Part shown: piece by piece, positions 33,650 through 45,429 of the stretch
Layout of the letters: each line of letters begins with the position of its first letter
Numbering within the stretch: position 1 is the first letter of the stretch
Source of the DNA: Bryoerythrophyllum caledonicum
Taxonomy: Eukaryota > Streptophyta > Bryopsida > Pottiales > Pottiaceae
Assembly: GCA_963971425.1 (NCBI GenBank)
Contig: OZ020525.1
Span: 16,250,187 to 16,314,186, forward strand
Reading direction: 5' to 3'
Length of the DNA: 64,000 bases
Notes under the pieces: model-generated
Told to the model about the DNA's origin: nothing
What the model saw: only the letters and a program-made list of their open reading frames with translations
Database searches by the model: none
Made by a program: the position numbers and the translations under genes

Positions 33650-33870
33650 ACGACTTAGCGGGCTGGCTGAGCGTTCCGCCATACTAAACTGGTTCAGAGT
33701 TCGATTCTCGTAGACTGCCTGAACAGTTAGTGTGACGCGTGGTCCTGGGGATTGCTAAAACTTTAGCAGTGTGACAACCGGTTGACGCTCCTAAAGCCTA
33801 AACTAGTGACAAGATGCAGGAAAATAATTTCCAAGATAAGGCTCGCCCCGGTAAAGTATGACCGTGTGGT
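33650..33870 (+). mobile_element. tRNA-derived SINE, copy 2
   Basis: Starts with an A-box-like GGCTGGCTGAGCGTTCC and a B box GGTTCAGAGTTCGATTC, then GGTTGACGCTCCTAAAGCC, ACTAGTGACAAGATGCAGG and AAGATAAGGCT. The body matches the SINE inverted at 5757-5975 in the same order of motifs. Confidence 0.75.
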
Positions 33871-34251
33871 TGAGGATGAATCTACTAGTCATATCTTTAC
33901 TGTTGGCCTAGACCATTCAATACCCCCTATTTTTCTATACTTATATATGTTTTCACATCATGTACGCAATCACTTCACAACAACGGCTTCCAGGATCTTT
34001 GAGGCTTGGTGCGTCATCCGGAGGGTCAGCATCTTGTGTTCAAGCTCCCGTTCAGGTGTGTGCTTTATTTAAGTCTTTCTCAACTTCAGATGAAGTTGCC
34101 ATGTTCAAGTCTTTTTTTATAAATTATTTTTTGTGTTTGAGTTGTTCTTTGTGGTTTTAGTCTCATGTATGTTTGGTAATGTCAACTCCTTTCATAATGT
34201 TTGAGTCTTTTTTATATTGATCTTAGATGGTTGTTGCTATATTGCTTAGGT

Positions 34252-36332
34252 GATTTCGACTAGCGGTGACAACGAATCTAGCGACTCCGATTTTGAGTGC
34301 ACACCGCAGGTGAAGCAGACATCTCGTAAATATGACCTAAAGCGCCGTTACCACCCTAAGTGGGCTGTGGGATTTCCGTGGTCTGTTTATATTGTAGTGA
34401 ATGGGAAAGACCATGTCAAGTGCATAATTTGTACCACCATCAGTGGAAAGAGAAACTCCTTAAGCCTAAGACCAATAACCTCCTCAAGCATGAGGGCCAA
34501 AGCAAGGTACTTTTAGTTTTTATGTCTAATGTCTTTTTGAATTTTCTTATATTATTGAGTTCTTGTACTTTGTTCTATCTCTTGAATCAATTTTGACCAT
34601 GATTTCCGTGCAATCCTCCTCTGCAGGCTAAGAAGGATGGTGAAGTGAAGGGTGTGAAAGGATGCGACATCTACATCAAAAATAAGTGCACACATCACAG
34701 AATTGCTGGTGATTTTGCCAGGCGACCACCCGCGACGGTCCTTCAACAAGTCAATTTCATGACCACAAGCAACCGTCTGAAGAAGTTAACCCAATTTGCC
34801 ACAATTTTTCAAGTGCTCCAGAGTAGCAGACCGATGCTAGAATTTCAAGATCGATAGAGGTTATATATCTTTTTGAAATTTTCAAATGTCCCAAGAATGC
34901 ATTGGTCGACATCCTTTGGGTGGATCATGGCAAAGGCCATGTATGATGTTGTAAGTTCTTGAATAATCTCACTTTTTCATTTTTCTTGTATGTTGAAGTA
35001 TATAGGTTGTTACTCATCATAGGTTGGGAGTCTTGAATGTCTACAGCCTTTTCTTATTTTGAGAGGGGCTACATTGATGCATGGGCTGATGGATAGTGGA
35101 TTGTCTTCACTCATAGGGAGGACGTTTGAATAGCTGAAATGTATGGCTGCCTTGATTGAATGGAACGCAACCTTGATCTAGTGCATACCGGTGTTGGGGC
35201 TTGAGTGTAGAGTTGCTAGAAGTGCTTTTCAATTATAGGAACATTCTTAATCTACTAACAATGTGTAGTGTGCCTTGTATAGCTTAAAGATCATTTGAAG
35301 GCGAAGGTTGAGGGTGCAAACTTCATTGCAATCTCTTGTGATGAGGGCACGGCAGTCGATAATTTATCATGGATTTTCATCCATGCTTACGTGGTGGAGA
35401 ATTGGCGTCGTGTGCCTTAGCTTCTGAAGGTGCACAAAATCACTGATGGCTCAAAGGCTGATGATATTCACATGGTGCTGATTCAGGTCTTGAAAGAACG
35501 TGAACGACTTAATGCCATTCACATTCGGTAGCGACTTGTGAGCTTTGGAGCTCACGGACATGCGATTTTCCAAGGCCACATCAACAGGGTCTCCAAGCAA
35601 CTTAAGGAGAAGCATGCTCTTTTTTCTCAGAGCGTTCATTGTTTTGCTCACAGACGTAACTTGGCATTCAAGGTCTTAAGTAAGATGGCAATCATGGAAG
35701 CAATCGAGCCCTTATTGGCAACGATTTACAACTACTTCAACAAGAGTCCTAAACGTACGCAGGAGTTCAAGGAATTGGTTGAGGTAATGGAGTGTCGTGG
35801 GCTGAAGTTGCTCCGTATAGTGACCACACGTTGGATTAGCCTCGTGGACCCTATGCAGCGGTTGATTTCTCAATATCGACCAGTGCATGCTAAAATGAAC
35901 AACTCTAGGGGGACTAAAGCTATTGCAGAGCTTAGTGCAAATGTTAACTTTTTTACATGGTCAATACTTTTCTCTTCTACATGTTGTGTAGAATTATTTA
36001 GGATGCGTATTCTTCTGTTCTAATTGTCTCCCTAAACTTACCTCTTCATGTGGACATCGTAGGCTTGCTTTGTAGAGATGGTTGACCCAATCGTTTTGTT
36101 AGGGATGCTTGCGGTAATCTCCATGGTAGAGACCTTGGATGTATTCATCACATTTGCGCAAAACCAAGATGTTTTCATTGGCGATTTTGTTGCAGCCCTC
36201 TCCGCATACGACGGTCAACTTTTTAAACATTATGTTGACCATGCCACTTCGTATTGCACGGATGAGTTCACCAATTTCGGGGCGTTGTTGGAACTTTCCC
36301 ACTTCAATATCTTTTTCAAGTGGGATGTTAAC
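34252..36332 (+). pseudogene. hAT transposase gene, 5' part (decayed)
   Basis: Exon 1 holds a BED-type zinc-finger region (HPKWAVGFPWSVYIVV, HVKCIICTTISGK) and, after a frameshift near 34445, LLKPKTNNLLKHEGQSK with the zinc-binding His. Later exons read CTHHRIAGDFARRPPATVLQ, the RNase-H-like core with ISCDEGTAVDNLSWIFIHAY, VHCFAHRRNLAFKVL and TTRWISLVDPMQRLISQYRP. Introns have GT-AG borders (34507, 34626, 34949). Stops interrupt it at 34857, 35418 and 35529. The gene is cut at 36332 by the 9.4-kb element and continues at 45758. Confidence 0.85.
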
Positions 36333-36364
36333 CAGGGTTACCAATCCGACATCCTTGGGGGTCT

Positions 36365-36840
36365 GAGAGCGTCCTAGGGCGTCCTAGGACGAGGACGTCC
36401 TGACGTCACGTCGGACGCAGCGTCCGGGGGGGGTAAAATGCATTTACGGAAGGCCATAGTAAGTTTTCTGAACCGTCAGATTCGACGAAGTGCCACGCGG
36501 CGAGATCTCAGCCGTCGAAATGCGTCAGGTCGTCCGACCGGACCCCGCTGTCGGAAAGATCGGACGGCACCTCGGCCGTCCGCGTGATCGGACGACCGAT
36601 GGACAGATCGTACGGCCCCGATTTCATCGCTGGGGCGCACGACGGCCGTCCGATTAGGCCGACGGCTTTAGGGCCGATCGATCGGGCGGACGGCCGCCCA
36701 TCCGCTCGGCCGTCCGATCCGCGAACGGCTGTCTGATTGGAGGACGGCCGGCCGGCCGTCCGATCAAACGGCCATGGTGGCAGTCGGCCTCATGGCCGTC
36801 CGCCACCCTATAAAAGGCCGTCCGCCAACCTCTCTCTCAC
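36365..36840. repeat. GC-rich GGACGGCCGTCC subterminal repeats, left
   Basis: Many overlapping copies of GACGGCCGTCCG-like words in both orientations; GGACGGCCGTCC is a perfect palindrome. Matching sequence lies near the right end at 45440-45740. Such arrays usually serve as transposase binding sites; that role is inferred. Confidence 0.8.
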
Positions 36841-36964
36841 TTTTTCCTTCCCCTCTCGAAAATTGAAATATATTTTTGAGTGGATGCGGAGTGGCTTTGG
36901 CTGGCATTTTTCCATCCATTGGCTCCTCATCTTTGGGAGGGAGAAAGTGATTCACATTTGGGGG

Positions 36965-37275
36965 GGAGTTTTTGCGGTTTTTTTTAAGTTTTTTTAAAAA
37001 CTTGTTCATAAAATGCTTTTTTCATAGTTTTTTTATAGAACTTGTTCCAAACTAGTTTTTCTCTTCAAGTTTTTTTTAAAACTTGCTCTTAGAAGTTTTT
37101 TCTCATAGTTTTTTTTTTTTACTTGTTCCAAACTAGTTTTTTCTTGAACTTTTTTTTAAAACTTGTTGTAAGAAGTTTTTTCTCTTAGTTTTTTTTAGAA
37201 CTTGTTCCCATCTAGTTTTTTTCTTGAAGTTTTTTTAAAAACTTGTTCTAAAAAGTTTTTTTTTAAAACTTCGAA
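36965..37275 (+). repeat. T-rich tandem repeat upstream of the kinase-like gene
   Basis: About three units of roughly 95 bases, each with CTTGTTCCAAACTAGTTTTT and AAAACTTGTTxTxAGAAG. The array runs to within 20 bases of the kinase-like start codon and probably lies in its 5' untranslated region. Confidence 0.75.
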
Positions 37276-37294
37276 CGGCGGCGGGTTCAAGAAG

Positions 37295-38779
37295 ATGCCG
37301 AAGGACAAGAAGAAGCAGAAGGTTGCGGACTTCGGAGTGAAGCTTCATCCAATCCACGACATTCCATCTGAGGCTTGCAAGAATTTCCTCATAGAACTAA
37401 CCGTCAGATTCTATGAGGAAAATTCTATCCGATCATTGGAGAGCAAGTACGTTCGATATAGAGATGAAGGCCTCGAGAAGTTCCGGACGGGCATGCGGCA
37501 ACACATGATGGACGCGCTTCAAGCCCCGATGTGGAATACGGAGACCCAGAAGCGCGGGTTTTTGAAGTTCTTGGATGCCAGAGTGCACGATTCACTCTGG
37601 AATGCCAGGAACTTGTTGACCAAGTTTGGGAGGTTCGATCGGGCGGCGGATGAAGTTTTCAACGACGTGCTGTTGAAGGCGGATTTGTTCGTGGCCCAGA
37701 TGAAGCCATTCGCCAAGAATCGAAATCGGCGTGGCTCCGTGGGATGGTGGAACTCGATAGAGGGGCACCAAGAAGACCTCTTGCGTAAAGCCCATCTCAT
37801 TGCCATTCCGCCAACAGCTGCGGTTATACGAATGGACAATGCGAACAGGAGAGGTGGATACGCCACCATTCGCAAAGTCCGCATTGAGGGTGCTCCGGGC
37901 ATTGAACCATTCTGGGAATTTGCCGCCAAGTTGTCCAACCAATCGGAGACACGGCCGGATTTGGCAAAAGTTGAGCATCAGAATGAGTCGATGGCGGTGA
38001 GGATTCCACATCTGGGTGTCATCCGTTTCGTGGCCATTCATCCGGACAAATACGAAGGCTATGCGTATTGGTGGAATGGCGGGACAATTCGAGAGATGTT
38101 GAACCGGGATATCAAGTTTGGTGACGATGTCCTCACACATTTGAACTATGGGAGATTCCCCGATGATGAGATTATTCGAGTTCAACAGTTGGTTCGTTTT
38201 CGCAAAAAACGGACCGAGCTTGCGTGGGCGTTGTTGCGCATCATGAACGAGGTCCACAAGAGCAACAATCTCCACAATGACTTGTCTCCGGACAATATCC
38301 TCCTCCACTTCCCTCCAGATGAATCGCGAGTGTATATTGGAGTATGCGATTGGGGCATGACCACGAAGGTTAACGAACCAATGCAGTCTCTTTATACGTT
38401 CACAAAGCGTGAAGACATGGCCGAGACTCTGCGAAAGCGATGGTGGGTCGATCCACGGGTTGCGTATTTGCACAAACCAGATGCGGATGTGCAAATGATT
38501 CCGAAGTTATCAATGGCTTCGGAGGAGTTCGCTACGGCCCGAATAGCGCAACGAATCAACGGGCGGACAATGTCCATAGACTACGAGAATCTGCAACGGG
38601 AATCTCGGAGTTCCGTAGTATTTTCAAATCAAGAATTTGCGGATACATTTCATATGTACATGGAGAGAGTCTGCAACGAAAACCGAGAAAGCGCTGGAGG
38701 ATTGTTTCATATCATTACACGCTTCAACGACACATACAACTGGCCCACGCCTCATGAGCATTATCGGTCAACGTATTAG
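37295..38779 (+). CDS. Protein-kinase-like protein, intact, cargo of the 9.4-kb element
   Basis: A single uninterrupted 494-codon frame. I chose the ATG at 37295 (MPKDKKKQ) because the upstream in-frame ATG at 37202 lies in the T-rich tandem repeat. The C-terminal half is kinase-like: a Gly-containing strand near residue 190 (RRGGYATIRKV), a Lys at about 212 (EFAAKLS, place of the VAIK lysine), HNDLSPDNILL at 327-337 (catalytic Asp 329, metal-binding Asn 334) and DWG at 352-354 in place of DFG. No clear APE motif follows. The first 180 residues are helical and unlike known domains. No signal peptide or membrane segment. The intact frame beside many broken ones suggests recent arrival or use. 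Active kinase or pseudokinase cannot be decided. Confidence 0.8.
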   Translation: MPKDKKKQKVADFGVKLHPIHDIPSEACKNFLIELTVRFYEENSIRSLESKYVRYRDEGLEKFRTGMRQHMMDALQAPMWNTETQKRGFLKFLDARVHDSLWNARNLLTKFGRFDRAADEVFNDVLLKADLFVAQMKPFAKNRNRRGSVGWWNSIEGHQEDLLRKAHLIAIPPTAAVIRMDNANRRGGYATIRKVRIEGAPGIEPFWEFAAKLSNQSETRPDLAKVEHQNESMAVRIPHLGVIRFVAIHPDKYEGYAYWWNGGTIREMLNRDIKFGDDVLTHLNYGRFPDDEIIRVQQLVRFRKKRTELAWALLRIMNEVHKSNNLHNDLSPDNILLHFPPDESRVYIGVCDWGMTTKVNEPMQSLYTFTKREDMAETLRKRWWVDPRVAYLHKPDADVQMIPKLSMASEEFATARIAQRINGRTMSIDYENLQRESRSSVVFSNQEFADTFHMYMERVCNENRESAGGLFHIITRFNDTYNWPTPHEHYRSTY

Positions 38780-39064
38780 TAATACATAGATTTTACTTTA
38801 TTCCTTTCGGCATTATTAGACTATACTAGATAGCATGCACATTTTGAAGTGACCATAGCAATAGTCTTAGATTAATATGTATTACATGCCTTTAAAATTT
38901 GGGCACAAGAAGTAAAAAAACCTTATTTCATATAGCCGTGCAAAGAGCGACATTTTTTGAATTTTATATGGTTTAGGTTGTGGCATAGTTCCGATTTTTT
39001 AACTTATCAATGTGTTCTATTTCAAAATTCTTGTATTTCAGAATTTTTGTTAAAATTACCTCAA
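38780..39064. other. 3' flank of the kinase-like gene
   Basis: AT-rich, with no gene; probably the 3' untranslated region and spacer. Confidence 0.4.
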
Positions 39065-39400
39065 AATATCCTAATCCAACCATATGATGAGATTTTCCTA
39101 CACACCAATTTTTAGAGGTAGAAAAGAACTGTAGCATATTCAAATCAAGCGCGCAAATACTGGAGTTTAAAAATTGCCATTCCATGTTTTATTTTTTAGT
39201 AAACTGAATAAGATTTCAAATGATAATCCAAACCCAGGTTTAGGAAGGTTTTCAGTGTTCACTACATGTTGTTGAAAAGGCAAAATGTGTAAAATATGAT
39301 GATCTCTAGGTTTTATGTAGAGAAGACGTATATCAAATTTTACGAGTTTGAGTTCGAACTTTTGGGATAGATCATAGTGCCCATGGCACAAAATCATACA
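39065..39400 (+). mobile_element. Degenerate fragment of the TTAA element family
   Basis: Matches the middle of the 953-bp element at 41293 (CACACCAATTTTTAGAGGTAG, GTAGCATATTCAAA, GATCTCTAGGTTTTATGT) but lacks both ends. Confidence 0.7.
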
Positions 39401-39509
39401 TAACCTCAACCATTTTATGTTTCTTGAATACAATTTAGCATTTATAGGAATTACCCCCATTTGAAACGCCTCCTCATGCCCGACTCCCTACTCATACAAC
39501 ATGTCTCCT

Positions 39510-40210
39510 ATATCCCTAAAAATATCGTGGCAGTTTTGATCTGGAAACACTTCAAAGTTGTTGGATTCTAGTGCAATGACCATAGAAGGAAACCAAAAGT
39601 TTGATTTCTAGTTGTGACCGTTGGATCTCAATTAAGACTTATTAAAAAATATGTTTACAAAATTTCAGAAACTTTGACCGCACAGATTGAAAGATTATAG
39701 TGTATGAAGTGAAGCAAATGGTTTAGGGTCTTCACTGCGTTTAGTGGATCCGCAGACTTTGACTTTACCTGGCGTCAAAATTTTGAACTAGGCAAGGTCT
39801 AAATCCACTACCTTAAACATGATGGTAGTTCCTTAGACAACAATTTCTTGAGGTAGAGGACAGGTGTAGCGTATTCAAAACAACCATGGAAGTAGTGGAG
39901 GTTCAAACTTTGCCAATTCAAACTTCTTTTTCTTGTGAACTTCATGTGTTTTGAATTACTAATCCGAATGGTCAATAAGAAGGTTTACACCACATATTAA
40001 TGTAGAGAAAATAAAATGTAAGAAATACAAAGATATGTAGGTTTTATGTGAAAATTCATAAGATCTTTTGGTACCTCGCCCGACAATGAGTGACAATGTG
40101 TGAAAATGTTTGACTTGGGTTCGTATGCTATTTTTAAAAATTTCAATAAAGAGAAGACTTGTTTTTTCAAGGGAACGGTGAAATACATCGTTTCTCATAA
40201 GGTTTTCCAT
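39510..40210 (+). mobile_element. Partial copy of the TTAA element family
   Basis: Runs parallel to 41310-41950 (AACACTTCAAAGTTGTTGG, GACCGCACAGATTGAAAGATT, GCCCGACAATGAGTGACAATG), with substitutions and small gaps. The terminal repeats are missing. Confidence 0.8.
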
Positions 40211-40734
40211 GACATTGTCATGTACATTCTTCTAAATATTTACACCTGAATTAGATGCATAGAAAAGTTAAAAGTTTGATTCAAACTTTGCATGTTTAGG
40301 GTTCATGCACGCTTTGACGACGTCCCCTTCCATCCAATTGTATTCTTTCCGTGTCCATCATCATATTATTGTTTCAAATGAGATTTCAAACGAGACACCT
40401 TACATGTCTTGTAAATGAATATCGCCATATATAACAAATTTGAAAACACAACCAACACTAACACACAAAAAACATGCATGAGATCGAATGTGATGAACAT
40501 ATTCTCTAGCCATAATCTACATCCAAAGTTTAGTCCCTAAAATGTTATTTTTAAGTACACTCCAAAATGTCAAATTTTCAAAACTTTTATAACAATCTTT
40601 TTGCTTACTTACTAGATGAATTCGCACCTAAGCAGCCCAAACCCGAAGTCGGAATTGAAAAAAAAAACATTTTGGAAGTTATTAAGTCGCTGTTATGTTA
40701 ATTCTGCCCAAAAAAGTTAATTCTGCCCAAAAAA

Positions 40735-40985
40735 ATAGTTTCATCCACTGTGGATGAAATTCTATGCGGTGGAAGAAAAATCCTGCAGCGGATGAAAATT
40801 TCCGCAGCGGATGAAAATGTCCGCAACGGATGAAAAACAACGCAACGAATTAAAAACAAGCTGCGGATGGAAAAAAAACTGCGGATGAAAAATCACCATG
40901 CGGAGGAAAATCAAAGTCCGGTTTAAATGTTTGCAGCGGATGAAAACATTCGCAGCGGATGAAAAGTAGACTGCAGATGAAATTT
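40735..40985 (+). repeat. Array of GCAGCGGATGAAAA units
   Basis: About a dozen irregular copies of an 18-20 base unit. It opens with CATCCACTGTGGATGAAATT, which also occurs, with one change, at 42360-42380 on the far side of the 953-bp element. Confidence 0.75.
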
Positions 40986-41292
40986 TTAAAACCTCATTAT
41001 AATATTAAACTACATTACAATGGTTGGACTTATGCGTTGCAAAGCAAGCGCCAACCGCTAATTTGCATCTATAGAAGTTTGGTAGTGGTTCGCACTTGTT
41101 TTGCAACGCATTATAACAACCACTTTAATGAATTCTCTATATTATTTAATATTAAGAAAAACATTCATTTCAAAATTACTTTTAAAAAACTGGAAGACTA
41201 GAGAAGGAGCGGGTTACAAACATTAAGTGTTTCTTAATAGTGTTCGTGATGATTCTTAACACTTTGCCATAGTCATTCGCGGACGATTTTCA

Positions 41293-42245
41293 TTAACCCC
41301 TAAGGTACCAAGGCAATTTTACACCAAAAACACTTCAAAATTAATGGATTCTAGTGCAATGAATAAAGAAGGTAACAAAAAATTTATTTTTAGTTCTGAC
41401 CGTAGGATCTCAATAAAGGCTTATTAAGTAATACATGAACAAAATTTCATAAACTTTGACCGCACGGATTGAAAGATTATAGTGTTTGAAGTCAAGCAAA
41501 TGGTTCATTTTCTTCCCTGCGTTTAGTGGATCAGCAGACTTTGACTTCAGTTGGTGTCAAAAAATTTCACTACAAAAGGTCTAAATCTATTACCATCTTG
41601 TTAAGCATGATGTTAGCTCCTTACACACCAATTTTTAGAGGTAGAGACAGGGTGTAGCATATTCAAAACAAGTGTGCAAGGAGTAGAGGCTCGAAATTTG
41701 TTAATTCACACTTTAATTTTTTTTGAACTTAATATGTTTTTGATTGATAATCCGAATGGTTAATAAGAAGGTTTACATTACATCTTGTTGTGGAAAAAAT
41801 AAAAAGTGAAAAATATGAAGATCTCTAGGTTTTATGTGGAAAAGAAGAAGTTTTTTTGGTACCTTGCCCGACAATGAGTGACAATGTGTGAAAATGTTTG
41901 ACTTGGGTTGGTATGCTATTTTTCACTAAAGACAAGAACTTTTTTTTGACAACATGAAGGGAAATAATATTACTTGCGAGTACTGAAAATCTCACTTTCA
42001 ATAGAGTGTCCTATCAAAAGTTTTTGGAGGTGCTCGAGGTGCCCGCCCTCCCCATTTGAAATTAAAAACCCTATAACTATTTCATCAAATGTCCAATTTA
42101 GGAAAAAAATTGTTTTCCCACTAAGGTCTTGGTAATGCCCTTCTATGGTAAGAATTTCAAAGATGAATGTTTGAAATTGACAGCATAGGAACCTGACCAA
42201 ATTTTCCAAAAGCCCGTTTTGGACACTTGGTCCTTTAAGGGTTAA
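41293..42245 (+). mobile_element. 953-bp TTAA-flanked piggyBac-like MITE
   Basis: Begins TTAA-CCCCTAAGGTACCAAG and ends CTTGGTCCTTTAAGGG-TTAA, so the inverted ends start CCC and sit between TTAA sequences. PiggyBac elements are known for TTAA duplication and CCC-starting ends. Its reverse complement at 48510-49463 is 954 bp and closely similar throughout. It has no protein frame of note and is non-autonomous. Confidence 0.75.
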
Positions 42246-44545
42246 AGTGCGCCTGTGCGCACATACCTGTGCGACTGGCCCGCGTAGCTTCTGAAGACTG
42301 TTTTTCGTCCAGAGATTGTTTTTTCAACCAAGGACTGTTTTTCCATCCTCTGACTATTTTCATCCACAGTGGATGAAATTATAATTTGGCCACATTATAT
42401 TAATAGTGGATATTGGCTCTCTAAGTAGGGTTATATTTAGTAGAAAAAATAAATTGTGTAGGAGGTTTTCCAAAAACCACATTCTTGTGTGTGTTAATAA
42501 AGCATTTTAAGGAAGTTCAATGCCTAACTCCATAGGTAGATTGCTACAACATATTTACTCGGACATCTAGAATCATAACAATTTAAAGCAATGAAGTATA
42601 TGCAATCATTAATACAAACATGCATACATTAAATTGTAGAGGCATTCAAATATGAATAGCAAAAATGCTTGTAGGAAGATTTTGTTGTATTCATTGATAT
42701 TGTATAATGTATTTGGTATACCATTTCGTGTACTCTATAGAGTAATTTCCACACACTAAAATATCCTTAGAGCATAACTTATGGCCATACACAAAACATG
42801 ACAAATCATCACAACACAGTACAACAACTAACCCGCACACATATTCACTGACTGTATCAATGCACTTTATCTACTAAACATCCAAATAACAAACCCTATC
42901 CTCTACAATAGCCATCTCGACCAAACCATTTTAATGTCGTTGATCCACATGTTACAAAACAGAACACATATAACAATCCTTCACAAAGTTCTGCGCAAGC
43001 AAATATCGATGGAAACAAACAAGCAAATAAACTTGGAAAAGAGGTCCGCAAAAAAACGCATGAAAATGCCAAAGACTTGTACGAACATCCACATGCTACC
43101 CCATACCACTTCCAAAAAGAATATTGGCCTCCTAAAGAGGATACCCTCATTAAGGTTCCGGTTTTATTCTTGAACAAATATCTCAAGAAAGAAGACCTCT
43201 ATAACAACCTTGACACAATCAAATAAAACTTCCCTAATATAGAATAATGGGTTCGCAACAACAAAATAGACTATGAACTCTCTACAAATGCTTCGAAAAA
43301 TTCCATCATCCCGAACTCACAAATAACATGCGTCATCAAATTCCGTAATAGTCGATATTTGGAAACACCGGAAAACAACTCTTATTTGGAATAGAAAAAT
43401 TCCCATATGTAACATGCCCCATATGCACTTTCTCAGACGCCGACAAATCACTCCATGTTCTACCAAAAATGCCAAAACCATCACATACACTCCTTAATTG
43501 TCACAAGACATAACAAAGCAGTACGAGAAATTCGAAAACTATTTACCTCCCATAACAAATCACGATGATTTATCCTCATGAATGCCGGCACCTTTAATAA
43601 CAAGTTACAACCCACAAGGAAATACGGTCCCCCCTTGGCTACTCCCGAGTCCCATGTACATGCGCAACATAGCGTTGTCTTTGTAACGCTAGACTCAAAG
43701 CCGACATACTTTGCATTCGGGGCCTACCATACAATGACCCACCATCGACCACATTAACCAAGAGTATACCATTCAATTCATCGAATTCACATATTGTAAT
43801 GATAGATTCTCCCCGGAAACAATTGAAAACAGAATAAATGAATACCAACCCAGCAACCCCTTATTAATGACATCGTTGCCCTCGGATGGAAAATGGACCC
43901 GCTTATTGTAATCACTGTCGATGCTCATGCCTCCACCTTTATCCCATATATAAATATCCTTTTGAGATACCTTTAAAATCTCTATCGAAACTATTTCACA
44001 CACTTTCAATATTATTAATACTGTTGCCATTCAACAGGCCATGTCCATTCTACTACACCAACGCAAAATGGAAAAGAAACCAAGCCCTCCTTGACAGGGT
44101 GTCTGGTGGGTATGGTCTTAGTGATGGAACGAACAGATTCTTTATTCACGCCGGCTCCTTTGCGGAGCGGCGTTTCTCTTCTTGCTTTAACTTCTGGATC
44201 AGAAATAGTCAAGGAACTTTAGAGGTACAGGTTGAAAAAAAATTTATTTAACATGTAATGATATGAAATACTCTTTAACTTTTATGAGGTGAATGAAAAG
44301 TTGGAATGTATAAAAATTTCTCATTCCACACATCCACTTATACTAAAAAATTATCAATAAAATTCATTTGGAAACATGTAGCATGCATTGTACATTCATC
44401 ATCCACATTGACATGGCCGCAACGTAGAAATATTTAACAAATGTCGATTTGAAGATCTTAAAGAATGACCTTCTAAATGTACAAAATAGTCAACATTGTT
44501 CTCACATGAAGACATTATCCACATGGATTACATTACACAGAGACC
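42246..44545. other. No gene recognised
   Basis: Mostly AT-rich with short frames that match nothing I know on either strand. Confidence 0.5.
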
Positions 44546-44551
44546 ATGTAT

Positions 44552-45179
44552 GATTAATCGGAATCTGAGTCAGTATCACGTCTTTGACTTGGCCCAGCGC
44601 CACTTGAGTACAACCCGCTTGAATAAACATCATACAAGTTATTGTATTGCCTGTTCATGTAGCGAGATTCATCTTCGAGCTTGCGGATGTACTCGTTCTG
44701 GCTTTGTATTGTGGCTTCATGCATTTGTCTTTCAAACTCAGCATCTTCGTTCTGACGAGGTGGAAACGTTGATGGAGGTGTGTTGTCTCTTCCATCTAAT
44801 CTCCGGCCATATCCATCGTAAGGATGGCCATATACGTCGTAATAGACGTGTCCAGGGTTTGGAGTGTCGTGTTCTTCCTCTTTTCTGGGGGAATTACGAC
44901 CAGACTCGTACGTATCCCTTGGATGCGTTCGCGTATAGCTCTGAGGGGTGTTGGTCCCTGTACCACATTGGCCGCCATCCAATGAACGGCCATATCCATG
45001 GTAAGAACCGCCTTATCCTTGGTAATAGATAGGTGCAGAGTTTGGGGTGGTATGTTCTTCCTCTTCTCCCGGGCAATTACGACCAGACTCGTACGTACCC
45101 TTTGGATGCGTTGGCGTATACCTCTGAGGGGTGTTGGTCCCTGTACCACATTGGTCGCCTTCATAGTAATGGCTGCCAC
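44552..45179 (-). pseudogene. C-terminal part of an unknown protein with tandem 60-residue repeats
   Basis: The minus-strand frame ends at 44554 with SQRRDTDSDSD after a helical stretch (NEYIRKLEDESRYMNRQYNN). Upstream are two units with QCGTGTNTPQ, THPxxTYESGRN, EEEEH and TPN, ending YY and YDGYGRRLDG; the DNA unit is about 186 bases. A single TAA near 45013 splits the frame. The upstream part is lost in the gap. Gly/Tyr/Arg-rich repeats before an acidic coiled tail resemble C-terminal tails of some plant hAT-like transposases; this is only an impression, and it could be what remains of the element's own transposase. Confidence 0.35.
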
Positions 45180-45379
45180 NNNNNNNNNNNNNNNNNNNNN
45201 NNNNNNNNNNNNNNNNNNNNNNNNNNNNNNNNNNNNNNNNNNNNNNNNNNNNNNNNNNNNNNNNNNNNNNNNNNNNNNNNNNNNNNNNNNNNNNNNNNNN
45301 NNNNNNNNNNNNNNNNNNNNNNNNNNNNNNNNNNNNNNNNNNNNNNNNNNNNNNNNNNNNNNNNNNNNNNNNNNNNNNN
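45180..45379. other. Assembly gap (200 N)
   Basis: Exactly 200 unknown bases, between a tandem repeat on the left and GC-rich subterminal repeats on the right; true length unknown. Confidence 0.98.
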
Positions 45380-45429
45380 ATACTCACGGTGATTCAGACC
45401 GTTGGGAGACGATTCATTGTCAATCTAAT

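Noticed and set aside
37592-38494. A 300-codon minus-strand frame opposite the kinase-like gene
   Set aside because: The plus strand carries kinase motifs in order; the minus frame has none and is a shadow.
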